NCBI GenBank assembly: GCA_914767715.1
Contig: OU612068.1
Coordinates: forward strand, 14,882,001 to 14,942,000
Source of the DNA: Membranipora membranacea
Taxonomy: Eukaryota > Bryozoa > Gymnolaemata > Cheilostomatida > Membraniporidae
DNA length: 60,000 bases
Direction of reading: 5' to 3'
The notes under the pieces are model-generated. The model was not told the origin of the DNA and made no database searches. It saw only the letters and a program-made list of their open reading frames with translations. Each line of letters begins with the position of its first letter. Positions within the stretch are counted from its first letter, which is position 1. A program made the position numbers and the translations under genes. Of this stretch, positions 1-18,157 are shown one piece after another.

Positions 1-70
1 AGTAGATGGGGAAATATCACATCCCTGACTTTTTGAACTAATTAAAGATAGTTGTATCTCAATTTCCTAG

Positions 71-997
71 GATGAAAACGTTGACAGAACAGTTGGAATA
101 AACACTGATTACGTCAACACTAATGACTTTAGAATGGCAGACGTGGACAAAGAATTTTGTATACAACAAGGAAGAAGAGCTACAATATCATACCTTAAAC
201 ATTACGTCTATAAGAAGATGAGACTTCGGCAGCCTCTACCTCATAGAGATTCCAGACAACCAGATGTCGTATCAATCGATTCAGTGGTTAGTAAATGGCC
301 TTTGGGTTGTAATGAACCCTTGTTGCATTACCTCATCAATTTAGTCTGAATGCTCAGACGGCTGCATTGTGATTTAGTGGCATTACATTATCAAACACTC
401 GATTTCAAAATTTCAAGTTGAATGTAATGCCAATAACTCAAATTGCAGCCTGGTTACTTAGACTTTATTTAAGCCATCACATGATAGTAACCATCTTGAT
501 CTTGATTCCCATTTATCTAATACCATTATACCAACCCCACCCAATTTAACACACTGTATGACTGTATTAGACTGCAGTCACATCTTACATGGCCTACAGC
601 TGGACGGAAGAGGGAGTTCAGGTGGTTTTCAAACTTCTAGTGTGTTGTTCCTTTGTCTGTGTCAGTTCTTGCCTTCTAGACCTAGAGTCCTAGTCTGAAC
701 ATATGAAGAGTTACATTTTTCTTCTTATTTTTCTCCTTGCAGAGCAGCGGTCAGTGATGCTTCCTTTCGCATACTGGTATGTTGAGTAGATATCGATTCA
801 TACTATTATCAATCTGTATTCTCGACATTCTAATTATCAAACTTTAGTCGCATGAGGTAGTGTATAGAGCAGACTATCTAAATTAGTCATTTTTCTAAGT
901 GGGCGGTTGGTAAAAACTTACAGCAGTCGGGCATTTGGATAAAGATACCATTGAATTGATCATTATTGTTATTTTTTCACCTTGCAGGGTTTTGTAG
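71..997 (+). CDS. 3' end of an unrecognised protein-coding gene (partial)
   Basis: Three exons can be joined: 71..290, 743..776 and 988..997. The frame has a stop directly before the acceptor at 70, is open through the first exon, and phases match at both junctions (1, then 2), ending in the tripeptide W-V-L and TAG at 995-997. About 88 residues are visible. The segment is basic, with motifs such as QQGRRATISYLKHYVYKKM, and ends hydrophobic (MLPFAYWVL). I do not recognise the family, and the start lies left of the window. A possible poly(A) signal AATAAA lies near 1180. Precise phase continuity makes it a better candidate than an open frame alone, but no homology supports it. Confidence 0.5.
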
Positions 998-3900
998 AAT
1001 ACTGAATATAATGAACATATGGGGACAAATCACCCTCCAAACGGAGATGTGATAACTTCAGGATATTTGGACCACATAGGATTCAACAAAAAGCATCTAA
1101 ATCTATTGCATAGGTTGTTGAGTCTGCAATACCGAAATACTATGTATATATTTTATTATCAAAAGAAGAGTTGATCAAATAAACGCAATGGATTTAAAAT
1201 TATAGTGCCATATTTCTTATCCACAGGGAAATAGCCTAAACAAACGTCCCAAAAGTATATTATACAAACCGTCGGTTCGAGTAAAACTTGTGCAGTGATG
1301 TCAATTATTGGAGAAGAGTAATGGTTCCCGTTATTTAAATGACTGCAGATGCATCATGTTCCAAAAATAACGATACACATCCTCCGCATGTTTACCTTTG
1401 GTTGACAGTTGGTCATAGCATTAATATCAAGTACATTATTTCATCCTCAATTCATATCAACAAAATTTAATACATTCCATTGGGTCATAGCAATAGTGAG
1501 GTGACCCATAAATTGTATTTTTGACAATCGAGAAACCACATGATTGAACACAGTTAAAAGATAAGATGGTATTAACCTTTTAACAAACTGTAATACAGTC
1601 TAGCAAGCTAGAGTGCTATGATATGTAACTCAACCTAAGTGTTCTTATTGAGGGAAAATCAAATATATATATAGAGTGACCGACCATCTCACCTCACCCC
1701 AAATGAAGCTAGGCAAAACAGTTTAGAGCCTATTATAAGCTTCCCCTTGATGTAAGGAGGTGGTTTTTACAATTTACTGAACAGATTTTCCTAGAAAGCT
1801 TTTTCTCATCAACATAACACCTATTATGTGCTCTTCACTCCCTTCTTCCCCCTCTGCATCAGCTATAGCCTACTTTGAAATACCTAAAACATCAATTATA
1901 GACAGCAAAATATATTTGCCTCATCTTATGGTACAAATGTATTAGTTGGCCCAACAACCAACATCATATACAGCATATAGTATTGCCAATTTCCTTCAAT
2001 AAATCTAAAAGATTGGATAGATTGCATTCATATAGTTTTCCGGAATTTAAATGATTGTAAGGGTCTTCCTCTCTTAATAAACTTGAACTATTTGATTTAT
2101 TGCACATTTATCGGCAAAATCTGGAGACAACAGCTGAACAACTTCCCATTTATAAGGTAAATTTTATGGCTGCTTTCTTATGAGTAAGATCGGTGTTGGC
2201 GGTGCATAACGGGTGGCAAGTTAACCCTAGACTAGAAACTAGTAGTAGTATGGACATAGTCTAATAAACTGAGGACCTTCAAAAACATTGTACATTACCA
2301 ATCTGCCTTCTCCTGCCTAAAAAATAATAAGATATAGTATTTATTTGGATTTAAGACAAAACTCCCTGTTAATGCAGGGAGCGTGGGGATACCTGGTTTA
2401 TGTACAATACAATTTGAAGTTGTCTTCTGACAAATGAAGAAGAAACAACTCTAAGGTGTAAAGTGGTATGTTTGTATAGCATCAATAGGGTATCAATATA
2501 CATGTATATAAGAGATAATTGCACCATGTTGACCTTGACCTTCCATTGCTAAGGTTTGGAGCTAGGATTTCAATACGTTGCAGCATACATCATTTGGTAA
2601 AATTGATGAAACCTGTAGGAAATCTGTTGTCAATCAAAGGATTGAATTGAGCCACATTTCATCAGCAAATACCAGTCGGTAAGTTAAGCTGCATGATATA
2701 AAAGCACTGAATTAATGTGAATAATTTATTCTCGCATCTATCTACCAACAGATATCTTCAAATTTTGCACCACCAACCAGTACTACCAGTGACCACAGAC
2801 AGTGTATAAATGATAATATCTTTCAACTACTACTACCTACTAGCTAGTTAATCATAAAACTTACTTTATTTCACACCTACAGCACTACATCTCATATCAT
2901 CTTGTAAAGTACTATATTACTTTCCAACTAGCTAGTTCTATTATCTATAAAGCTATCTTGTGTAAGTCCTGTCTACTTGATATTAAATACTAAATAGCAG
3001 TGGAGTGCTTGTGGAATCTTCTTTCCGCCTCTGTCTGGCTCAATCTCCTCTCATCCATCTATGTCAACTATTATCATCATGGTTTGATATGGAGAGCTGA
3101 TATAGTAGTGACTTGGAAGATTCTCACCTATCATGGGTTGAAATGACTTGATAACAGAATAAACGGATACCAGGTCCAGGCCAGACCACTGGATCAAAGA
3201 CTCAGAGTAGTAGTTACTACTTGCTGGATATAGTCGTGGATTAACTTCTGATTTCATTGAGATTGAACGAAAAATTGAAACATCAACGGTAGGTATAACG
3301 TTGAATTGAGTCATGTTTTGTTGTTCCAGAAGGATTGGTGTCAATAAGCCTCATCTCAAAACAAAAAAAGGGCCTTGGAGATAATCATAAGGCTGGTGTC
3401 TATAAATTATAGATTTGGTCATCCGACTATCATGACAATGATATGTTAGTATGCCATGCTTTGTAGGCTTTGCATCTTACATGTAAGCATACCACCGTAT
3501 CGGTAGAGATTGTGCAGTAAAGATCCTGGAGAAACATATTTGGTTTTGAACCCATCTGAGAGAAGCTGCCCTATTGTAAGACAGGTTTTTTTGACGCAAA
3601 GGTTGATTGGTTTTTTTTTGTAATTTACTTGTGATGTCCCAAGGAGCATAAAGCTTCCTTTGTTTTCCAGTGCTAACCTTTTCATTTCAACGTAACGCTA
3701 ATTTCACTAAATATTATGTAGTCTGCCAACGAGTTAACTTTGATCCCTGTTCATGGGTATAACGGAGCTATTACCTTGACAAGTAAATTTTGGTAGTGGT
3801 TTGGAAATAAGACAACTTAGTTGCAGCAATGGTCCATTGGTTGCAGGGAGCCCTCAGTCTTGTTGGGCCTGAGGACCAAGGCTAGGCATTATAATCAGGA

Positions 3901-4293
3901 CCCACTTTACACTACTTTTTGCCTCAATCTCTGTTCATATATTTTATAATATTATTCTGATCAGTCAACTGGAAAATCCAGTAAGATATGTGTACATAGT
4001 TTATGAGATAGAAGTTTTAGGACAAACAAGTAAAAATTTTCAATTACAAAAACTTGATCACAAGTAAACAATAAGGCCTAGTCAATTGACAGGAAGGTCC
4101 TGTCAAACTCAGTGCCTTCAACACTTTGTGAATTTACCTAATGCCGGTGTCTAACCTTGTGACCTACTTGTTACTCCAATATACAAGCCAATCTCTTCCA
4201 TGTCATAAGATTGTTCTTTATCTTCATTGTAGGCCGTTGAAAGCTGAAAAATATATAGGTTGTCCTTGTCTAAAAATAATCTTACCAACAAAA
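998..4293. other. Intergenic stretch without a supported gene
   Basis: Holds AT-rich sequence with poly(A)-like tracts and short microsatellites such as the ATATATATA runs near 1665. Two minus-strand open frames (3051-3344 and 3446-3685) are present, but no splice-consistent joining or family resemblance was found. I see no RNA gene or transposon here. Confidence 0.5.
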
Positions 4294-9710
<5,417 letters not shown>

Positions 9711-10808
9711 TTGGTATTATAAAAATAGAATCGAACTCTTTTGTTTTCAGAATGTGCGAGCAATTTTAGTCAGGTTGGTTACAACTTTTTAAAAGTCAGT
9801 GTATTAAAGAGCTTTGAGGGCCGACACATCAGAACCAAACAAGAATAAAGGCTCAGACCTGGTTTGGCTCACATTACAAGTTGGTATTATCATTTTATCA
9901 TTCAACATGCTGCCCTGATACTGAAGGTCATTGACTGCTGAAACAAGTTATAACTATTTTCTGGTTCACCGTTTCATATAATTATTATTACCCAGTTTTT
10001 ATCAACAAAGCTACCTGTTACCTGTAGACAAAATTACTTGCATGCATATTTATCTACTGCTGTTGTTTTTTTTTGTACACTTCCCAAATTTTATGGTCAT
10101 TTTGTGTACCGATGTTACTTTTATCTCAATTGAGTTTTTCATGTGAAATGTATATAGCTTTTGTGTACAATAATCAGCATAGATTTATGACAATATAAAC
10201 AGAAATAACTTGATGTTTGGCTCTTCTTGAATGGGGTAGATAGACAAAGGCTCACGCTGAAGAACAGGTTGCAGATTTTCGGTCCAGAACGATCAGTGGC
10301 ACCATTCAGTAGGTAACGGTCTCAACTGTATATCTTGTAGTTCGCTAGATAGCTTGCACTCAACAGTGAAAAGCAATTATTTATATAAATCAGACTACCA
10401 TCCGATACTTGTAGTAGCATGGAAATAAAATCTCTGCAGCCGGAACAGATCATTCAGGGAAATCAGATAAAAATACACAGCTACAAATTTGTCTATAGAG
10501 TTTATTTTCCCAGCACTAAGTATCTTAAATAAGGTGAAAATAATTTATGTACTCTATTATTCAAATAGTATATTGATGGGTGGCTGGCTAGGATTAATAA
10601 TCATGGTGGGAACTGTTAGTGTAATCGGTCATAAAAAGAGTAATAATGGCCACTCGAAAATAAAAATTAAATGTTGGTAATTGCATTTTACCGTTTGATT
10701 CAATGATTTCTGTATATTATGTCATTCAATATAAAATATAAAAAAATAGAATAGACATAATGAATGCAATCAATTTTTGGCATAATGAGAAAGTAAGGTA
10801 AGCTACTT
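9711..10808. other. Convergent 3' flanks of GTPBP1 and COMMD3
   Basis: Both genes end towards this stretch. An AATAAA at 9844-9849 on the plus strand suits GTPBP1. A TTTATT at about 10500 (AATAAA on the minus strand) suits COMMD3. Otherwise I see only AT-rich 3' UTR and spacer sequence. Confidence 0.5.
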
Positions 10809-13684
10809 TTATGTAGCAATCTGTTTCTCCACGCATCTCACTGCATCCTTCAACTTTCCAACAAGGTCTTGAAGTTGTTCGAGTGAACAATTGAAACTGA
10901 TTATTTTGATTTCACTATCACTAGCTTCCTAAAAATATTAACATCATGATTGTTTGCTTTGCTAATCAGATTACGTTATGTCAGGTCTTCCATTGTTATC
11001 ATATGACTACAAACATGTCTTGTATTGTACCATGATTAACTTATCTCGAAATATACTGACAGAGGAATAATCGATTCTAAAGCTTGTCATCAAATACTAG
11101 CCCATATGAGTCCTGACAGTGATTTCTAACTTGTACAACAGGAATTTGTTACCTTAGTGAGTTGTAAAACTGATCAAAATTCGCTGTCACTTTGGCTACA
11201 CAGCTGCAGCTATAAATCTTTGAGATAATATTTGTTGATAATTCAATGCAGATACATGAGGAAGACCCTACCTGAGTGTGAATGTTGACTAGATATGACA
11301 TCTGATTTACTTTTTCTCCTTGACTACTCTAAAATTATAAAGAAATAACTTTTAAATAACAAATTCCAGAAATTAAATATTTAACACTAAAAGTCTACAT
11401 ATCAGCGCAAGACATGATGATTGAAGATAATCTGCTGAAAACGAGTCCAGACTTTCCATCTTGTTTTTTTTTGTGGTCAGGGGCGGGATTCTTGGTTTAA
11501 ACTCAAGGTAAGATATTCTTTAGGATAGAAAGGTTGGATTCTCAGAAGATACTTGGTACTACGCTTACTACTAAACTTGACTTTACAGCCTCTGCCAACC
11601 GAACTGTAAAGAAAGCTAGAATTCGACTTCACATTATGAGCAAGCTGTATCATCTGGGAATAGATACCAGATTGATTACATCATGCTACAAATCCTTCAT
11701 CGAAAGTATCCTACTCTACCATCTAGTAGTGATATATTCTCATCTTAGTGCAGACTCTAAAAAACATCTACAGCGAGTGGTGCGCTCAGCCGGTCGTCTC
11801 GCAGGAGATATCACCTTCACCGCAGTAGCCGATCTCTACCACAACAAACTCGCTACAAAGGGTCTTCGCATGGTGGCAACCGAACAAACTCCTAGGTTGA
11901 CATTTACTCAATGCCCATCAGACCGTTATTCCACCATCCGCTACAGAGTAAACCTTCGCAAACTTTGTTTTAGAGCTAACTGTGTTCACTATTTAAATAG
12001 CGTTTTTTCAAAAAAGTAAACTTTTTATATGAATTTATATCCATTTATTTTTACCGTCCATACTTCTAAAAAGAGAGCACTCACATGAAGCATTTTATTT
12101 CTCTAATTGATGAGACAAATAAACACATCATCATCATCACCCTAGGTTACTATGTTATTATTTTACACATTGGTCTCTCATTGTATAACAATGATTAAAG
12201 ACTCTGACAGGTCAATCATTTCAAGTCAGCAGCAGCCATGTCTCAAGGACTGGATGTCCTCGCTCTACTGGTTCTAGTTAAGGTGTTTCAAAGCAACCTA
12301 AGTTTTGTCGTATAATGCATTAAGGTTGATTAAAATCAGATGACATATCACACGCCACATCCCGAAGCATGGGTGGCGAAATACTAGTTGCCTTAGGGGC
12401 TAGGCTGCAATATCTGCGCCCATTTGCTCTCAGTTTGCAGGCAGGTCATAGTAAACATAGTAACACTAGATGGGAGCCTGGTGATAGAATGAATGAATTG
12501 ATACTATGATTTTAGTGGTTACCTTTATATTATAATCAAGTCGCCAATCCACATCAACTATCTTAGCTCGTCCAAATGAGGTGATACTAAAACAGAGAAA
12601 AGACTCATAATATATTACGGGTAAGGATTGATGGGTCAAAAAACTGCAGTTCTACCAACATACCCACATTGATAGAAAGTTAGAGAATACTTGAAAATGA
12701 CTAGAAGAAGATTAGAATCAACTCGTCGATCCCAGACCAGGGACAGAGAGGGCTGAGTAGGTGTGGGTAGAGGCATGTTTGGTGGCCTTGACACAGAATC
12801 AATTTAGAAGTTGACGGCATATGACTACCTTGGATTGGGAGAGCTGGTCGGATCATAATGGTTTGACTCAATATACCCACATAACAGATTAAAGAGACAA
12901 AGATTTTTTCATTAACAAATGTAGGCTACCTTGAAATGTTGATACGTAATGACTCCTTGTTTCGCTGAAACACATGGATAAATTCCTTGATTCGATTAGC
13001 ACTGAAGCCACTCTCTTCCAACAATTCCCTGAAAAATTTGTCAACAAAAGGTTGTTTAGATATAGGAAAGTTACAACTTCATCACATATTTATTATATAT
13101 CTATATTAAAATTGAATATCATGCAGCTGAGTGTAGGCTATACTGTCATGTCAAAATTTTTTTCAATTAAATATTGTAAATTAGCTTGAGTGATACCTTA
13201 TTTCATCAACACTTGCATCCCTCCTTGCACACTCAATGAAGAAGTTTGCCAAAGCTAAGGCAACTTTTTTCTCTCCACCTGATGCAAGTCTTTGTGAAGG
13301 CTCCCCTAAAATGAATATAAATGTCTTGATTTCGGAGTTGCACCAAAAAGGTTAATGTCTGTGAATGTCTTCTCATGCTGATAGGCTTTTAATCATATAG
13401 CTTAATGGTAAAAAGTTTGACCAACCATAACATTGACATCTTCATCTAGTTGAAATTATAACAGGCTCTGAAACACCGATTAGCAAGTAAAGCTTACAAC
13501 AATAGAATATCAATATCCCAATAGTGTCATTCTAATTAAAATATAAAATGTCTATGTATCAATTCTAACCAGAAGATATTGACGAAATCTCCTGCTTCAA
13601 AATCGTAAGAAAATTCTCCTCGTCCAGAGATCTCTCACTTCCTGCAAACTTGAGTCCTGTCAAGATTTCCTCCCCAATCTCCAT
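10809..13684 (-). CDS. COMMD3: COMM domain-containing protein 3 orthologue
   Basis: Six minus-strand exons, in gene order 13684..13570, 13305..13197, 13028..12930, 12586..12523, 11328..11272, 10928..10809. They total 564 nt (187 aa; human COMMD3 195). The N-terminal helical region contains EESGFSANRIKEF. The C-terminal COMM domain begins at about residue 117 with VDVDWRLDYNIK and ends with SLEQLQDLVGKLKDA, nearly identical to the human COMMD3 end. Every intron has GT-AG ends and every phase agrees. COMMD proteins form the Commander complex with CCDC22/CCDC93, which acts in endosomal recycling and NF-kB control. No exon was long enough to stand out as an open frame, so the gene is easily missed. 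Intron 4 (11329-12522) contains a LINE piece and a SINE piece. Confidence 0.95.
11525..12142 (+). mobile_element. 5'-truncated non-LTR retrotransposon fragment (reverse transcriptase C-terminus)
   Basis: An open frame at 11534-12019 (161 codons) resembles the region after the catalytic core of jockey/CR1-like LINE reverse transcriptases: LGTTLTTKLDFTASANRTV, then YKSFIESILLYHL, then a C-terminal block with an R-Y pair. The catalytic YxDD part is absent, so it cannot be autonomous. It ends near a short CATCATCATCATC run at about 12126-12140, a plausible simple 3' tail. It lies in COMMD3 intron 4, antisense to that gene. The LINE clade is not resolved. Confidence 0.75.
12320..12450 (-). mobile_element. 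Truncated SINE copy (tRNA-unrelated body only)
   Basis: Read on the minus strand, this matches the body of the SINE at 18158-18405, with shared blocks including GACCTGCCTGCAAAC, GCGCAGATATTGC and a 3' end GATTTTAATCAACCTT-like segment. The tRNA-like head is missing. Several substitutions separate the copies, so it is not very recent. It lies in COMMD3 intron 4. Confidence 0.8.
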
Positions 13685-14389
13685 ATTGCAGATAAGTCAA
13701 CAACGCCTAGCAAATGACAAATAATAATTCACATTAGACGGGTAAAATTAATTGTGTATTTCAGCCCAATTCTAAAGGAAAATGACAGGCCTACCATGAA
13801 GATCATTTTACACAAATCATGAGTGTGCTCCCCCCCCCCCCAACCTGATGATTATTTACTAGTTCCCACACAGGAAGGTAAATTTCTATACTCTGCAATG
13901 AATGTGTAATTGGCTGATATTTATGCAGACGGTCGACAATTAATTGGTGCATGTTGTGGTGCGGTTAATGATACACTGTCATTCTTTTTAAAGCTGCCTT
14001 GGTAGCCTGCGCCTAGGGGGAATTACTACTGTGAGAGACATGAGCATTCAACCCTGGCACCACTAGTTATGAATTCGTTTGCAATCTGCCTTCACAAATA
14101 GGCAAAATACTCAACATTGAAAATCCAAGGTATTAGCTCTCATTCTGCACCACAATGCAGACGTCAGCCCCTAAACCCCAATGTCTGCAATAAACTGAAT
14201 TGAGTTTGGAAGCTATGTGATATATGTAGTGCACAAGTGGTGGTTCATAAGTACTATTGTAGCTGAGCCAGACCTGAGTGAGTGTCCATATACAGCACAT
14301 TAGGCCTATGTATCTCAGAAGGTTGACTACAGCTGTGCTCCTTCCACAGACAGAGAAAGTTGAAAGTTTTGAGGTACATGGGTACAATT

Positions 14390-14577
14390 GATAGGGCATG
14401 GGAAGGAAGGAAGGGAGGACCCGACCTGAAATCATCTGTGCCATATCCTGTTCCGAAAAGACCTGGCTAGGATGACTGCCTGCGCCAAATCAGAAATAAC
14501 AGCTGGCGTTGGGACTCGAACCTGGATCTTAAGATACAAGTCCTTACTCTTAACCGTCCGACCAGACCACTCCTGAC
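14390..14577 (-). mobile_element. tRNA-derived SINE, family distinct from the 18.2 kb copy
   Basis: Read on the minus strand, a Pol III B-box-like GGTTCGAGTCCC lies about 40 bp after an A-box-like segment with GGTTAAGAG, as in a tRNA-derived head (about 14576-14503). A non-tRNA body follows to about 14390. No cloverleaf with proper acceptor pairing was found, so a functional tRNA gene is unlikely. Confidence 0.6.
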
Positions 14578-15175
14578 ATATGAAGGGAAAAATTCATTGT
14601 TGCAGAATTACAGTTTCTTTTGCACATATTCTGGAGACATTTTTTTGCACATGAGGCTAACTGATACCATTCACTGGGACATTGTTTCTGGCAAAGTGAG
14701 ACCCACAACGTGTGTACTATGGTTTGGCTTCATAGGCTCTATCTGGACTCGGAGTTACCCAACCAGCATGCGTAACTCACCTCGTAGAATATAGAACACT
14801 CAAAATCACCTAACGGTGCAAACAGGGAGTGCCTCTTTTGTCAGTGTTTAGTCAGTGTAATTTCAGTGTGGCAGTGATAGCTGCTTATTGTTGAGTGTTA
14901 TTTTACCCCAGCCTTAGATCCCTCACACTACGCGGAAGGAAGCTGTTGTAATACGTCTGACTCGAAGCATATATATATTGAGGTTGGTTCCCCTCTGTTA
15001 GGAGCTCGTGTAATCATAGTTGTTTGGCTTCTACTGTTAACCAGCTCATCATATGCTGAGGCAAGGGTCTGGTGTCATCTGAGAGTATTCTCATCACTAA
15101 GGACAGCCTGTGTGATTTTCACCTATCTTTTAGCGGTTTTAGTTCAAGTTGCGCTCGCCCTTCAGTTACTACCGC

Positions 15176-15236
15176 GTATACTTAGCCAATGTCAATGGGG
15201 GAGGGGGGTTTGATCATGGACATTGGCAAAGTATAC
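15176..15236. repeat. Hairpin with TTAGCCAATGTC arms
   Basis: The 18 bp arms at 15176-15193 and 15219-15236 pair with one mismatch around a G-rich loop (GGGGGAGGGGGG). The arm core is shared with the perfect hairpin at 35190-35263. Confidence 0.85.
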
Positions 15237-15957
15237 ATGCTTGTTGACAGGTTTCCAGACATCGTCTCCAGGGCCAATCGTCCAACATACTACAGCATAA
15301 CTCAACTGTACTTTATTTTGTAATGTACGCACGAAGTTCAAGAACTGAAATGATGAAGGTTGTTTTTAAGTCATTTCCAACCCAAGCTAGGAAATGCAGT
15401 AGAATAGAGTAGGTCCTTGATATAGTGGCCTGTCTTGCCAAGACAGGCTATTGGTATGGGACTGTGTAAACCAATGTTATGGGTAAGCTGGTTTGCTTCA
15501 TAGTTTGAGCAGGGATTTAGGAAGAAAAATTGTAGTTGTAGTAGTTGTATTGGTGACAATTTCACAGGTATCATAAGGTAATACACCTGTAATTGGGTGA
15601 AGGTCAACATCCTCAATTAAACTGATTAGTACGCCTATGGACGGTCTGATGACAAATGAGTTAGTTATCTATTTTATTTTATCTTTAGACAAAAAAAATA
15701 AAAACAACTACGCCTCTTTTTGCAGGCAAAATGTATGTACAATTATGTTTCAAATGATATAGTCTGAAGGTTAGTTAGGTACTTTTTGGATATATTTTAA
15801 TGACAAATGAGGCTGTAGCCATTTCAAAAGCACTGCTATCAGTGATATTGGACCCTGTAAATATTTGTAGGTGTATTTGCAATGGAAATTTATTGATTTA
15901 AAGTTTGAAATTCTTTTTGCAAAATCATATTAGGACAATCAATGCACAGACAGCAGG

Positions 15958-16742
15958 TCACTGACAGTTGATTTGATGAGTTGCAGCCTTGTGTGTGTGT
16001 GGTTTGTGTTTGTTGTGGTGAAGATGGGAAGCTTGCATGAACCAAGTTATCGCGGCTGTGGAGCTTCTGTACCCGCCAATTACGTTGCTCAGATGAGTCA
16101 CTTCTCTCTCATTGGTCAGAAGTTAATAATCTGACCAATGAGAGAGAAGTGACTCATCTGAGCAACGTAATTGGCGGGTACAGAAGCTCCACAGCCGCGA
16201 TAACTTTATTCATGCAAGCTTCCCATCTTCACCACAACAAACACAAACCAAACACACACACACAAGGCTGTTTACCTGCATGTTTACCTGCAAGTTGGCA
16301 GGTTTCCAGCGCCAGCCTCTTCAGCTGTGACTTTAGAAACCGTTGTGCCACAATCGGTTTATCGTTCCAGGTCAGCAACAAATTTTCAAATAACAGGCTA
16401 ATATAAGACACATTGGGGGCTCAGTAGATGACTGGTGTCAGGCAGCATAATCCATTCTCTCGCTGTTCGGATGAAGAACGATCGTCGACAGTGAGTGGTG
16501 TTGGTTTGGGGAGTGAAATACTGGTGCTGGTGGCGGCGTGCTGAGTTATGTGCTGATCTAGTGATGTATTGAGCGAGAACTGATGGATTGTTGTGATGGT
16601 ATTGGCTAAATACTTTTAGCCTCCGCTCACCTCTACGCTGGGAAAGTGATGGCAGGTTAAGCTGCTGTAAGAGACTGATTGTGCTGGTTTTGCGGTCGGT
16701 CTTTCTGATACCGCTGCAACTCATCAAATCAACTGTCAGTGA
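15958..16742. repeat. Large imperfect palindrome with an asymmetric insertion in one arm
   Basis: The left arm 15958-16120 pairs with the right arm 16130-16270 around a 9 nt loop (AGTTAATAA). The inner arms differ at only two visible positions in over 100 bp (TTGGTT against TTTATT). The outermost 29 bp of the left arm (15958-15986) has its partner displaced to 16714-16742. About 445 bp (16271-16715) is therefore present only in the right arm, flanked on both sides by GCTG. A CCAAT-like ATTGG lies near the centre on each arm. It could be a foldback transposon with a secondary insertion. Confidence 0.85.
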
Positions 16743-18157
16743 TCCATGCGCACGGGTTGGCTAACACTCTCTCTGCTTGCAGGATAGCCTTGTGACATAG
16801 TATGCCTCAACAGTTCGCACATGTGCAGACTGGTTGGCTAATAATGTAAATTAGACCGGAAAAATGCTATGGTCTTATAAATGGAGCCACTGAAAAATTC
16901 TGACAACGAATTTTCAACCCATGGCCATAGTCAACAATATAGAAGATCAGAAGCATACCAACATTTTGAGTGCTCTAGTTAAAGAATTGAAAGAACCTGA
17001 AGCAGGCCTATTGAGGTGACAAGTCAATATAGTTTGCATGTAAAGCAATGGGAAGATAAATAGAGGTGTTGGACCTAAATGGGGCGTTATTCAAAGTTAA
17101 ATGAGGCATAGCCTTGACCTTGAAAATAACATAATTGGTTTCCTATTCTATTGACTTAATTTAGTATTCAACAAACCAATCAAACCTGGATGAACTTGTT
17201 AGCCACATAGCAGGTTAGAAGGGGCGTGGCCTGATACTCTTGTTTCATTGGTTTACTTATTTGTATTCAGACATTGTGAAAGCACATGGTTATATTAGAT
17301 GTATTTTATAGATGTAGTGCCTTACTAATACTACAATACTCTCTATATGCTTATATGATGGGGGGCCGTCGGGCAGGGGGCAAAGTCTGGGGGGCTCAGA
17401 CTAATATGATGTATGCCTCTGACACTTCACTAAAATAGCCAGCCAAGATCACCACACCCCCTGAACTCCCGCATTAAAATAAAATACAAACAGAAAATAT
17501 GCTTGAAGAGCAAAGATAGATAAATACCAGCCATCCAATGTAGAACCACCAAGAGAAAAAACACCTTTTTGAATGCTATTACGATTTTTCAACTAATGCA
17601 GCTCAGACTCCTTTTATTTTGTTTTACTTATGTGCCGTACTTTCGATGCTATCAACCAATTACAGGATGGATAGAAATAAGGCAATAAACAAATTTCAAA
17701 CTTCACTTAAACATTTACTAATTCCAACATTCAAGCTAGTGTTAGACTTTATATCACAAATAACAACTCGACGAAGCAAATGAAAACATCAACAATGAGC
17801 TGAATTTTGGTTAGTACCTTATTAATCATCGTAGTAGCCTCTTTAAAAACTGCACAAACATAGTCTCAGAGGATTCTGAATATTCTTTGCATTTTGCAGC
17901 CTCGATGTATTTTTATTCAAGTTGCGGCAAGTGCTACCTTACTTGCATTTAATAATAGATTACAACGTTCGATGGTGGTGCCACAAATATTGAGGTTATC
18001 AATGAGACACCACTGCTGTTGAATGATGGGAGCAAATAGCTGCAGATATATTCAAGTAAGAGTTCGCATTTACCATATTTGAATATAAGTATTGTAGAAC
18101 AAGTTTGTTCCCTCTGTGGTCGCAGAGGGATCAAACTGATGTATATATTTTAGGAGT
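16743..18157. other. Gene-free stretch with one arm of an inverted repeat
   Basis: No exon is supported. The segment around 17185-17250 is repeated in inverted orientation near 18600-18665 (shared core AACTTGTTAGCCACATAGCA). The rest is AT-rich unique-looking sequence with a G-rich spot at 17360-17400. Confidence 0.5.
17185..17250 (+). repeat. Inverted-repeat partner A (AACTTGTTAGCCACATAGCA core)
   Basis: A 65 bp block shares a near-perfect 45 bp core, including GTTAGCCACATAGCAGG and AGAAGGGGCG, with the reverse complement of 18600-18665. The two could be ends of one degraded element of about 1.5 kb or two independent copies. Confidence 0.75.

Larger units (their letters stand above)
13685..15957. 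other. Intergenic stretch upstream of COMMD3
   Basis: Apart from the SINE at 14390-14577 and the hairpin at 15176-15236, this holds AT-rich sequence, a C(11) tract near 13830 and no supported exon. The COMMD3 promoter should lie near 13700-14000, but I recognise no core element. Confidence 0.45.

Noticed and set aside
3051-3685. Two minus-strand open frames (97 and 79 codons) upstream of GTPBP1
   Set aside because: No splice pair joins them in a common phase, composition is not distinctive, and no family resemblance was seen. Left unannotated.
16398-16727. 109-codon minus-strand open frame
   Set aside because: It lies wholly in the extra sequence of the palindrome, has no recognisable motif and no splice context. 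Likely chance.
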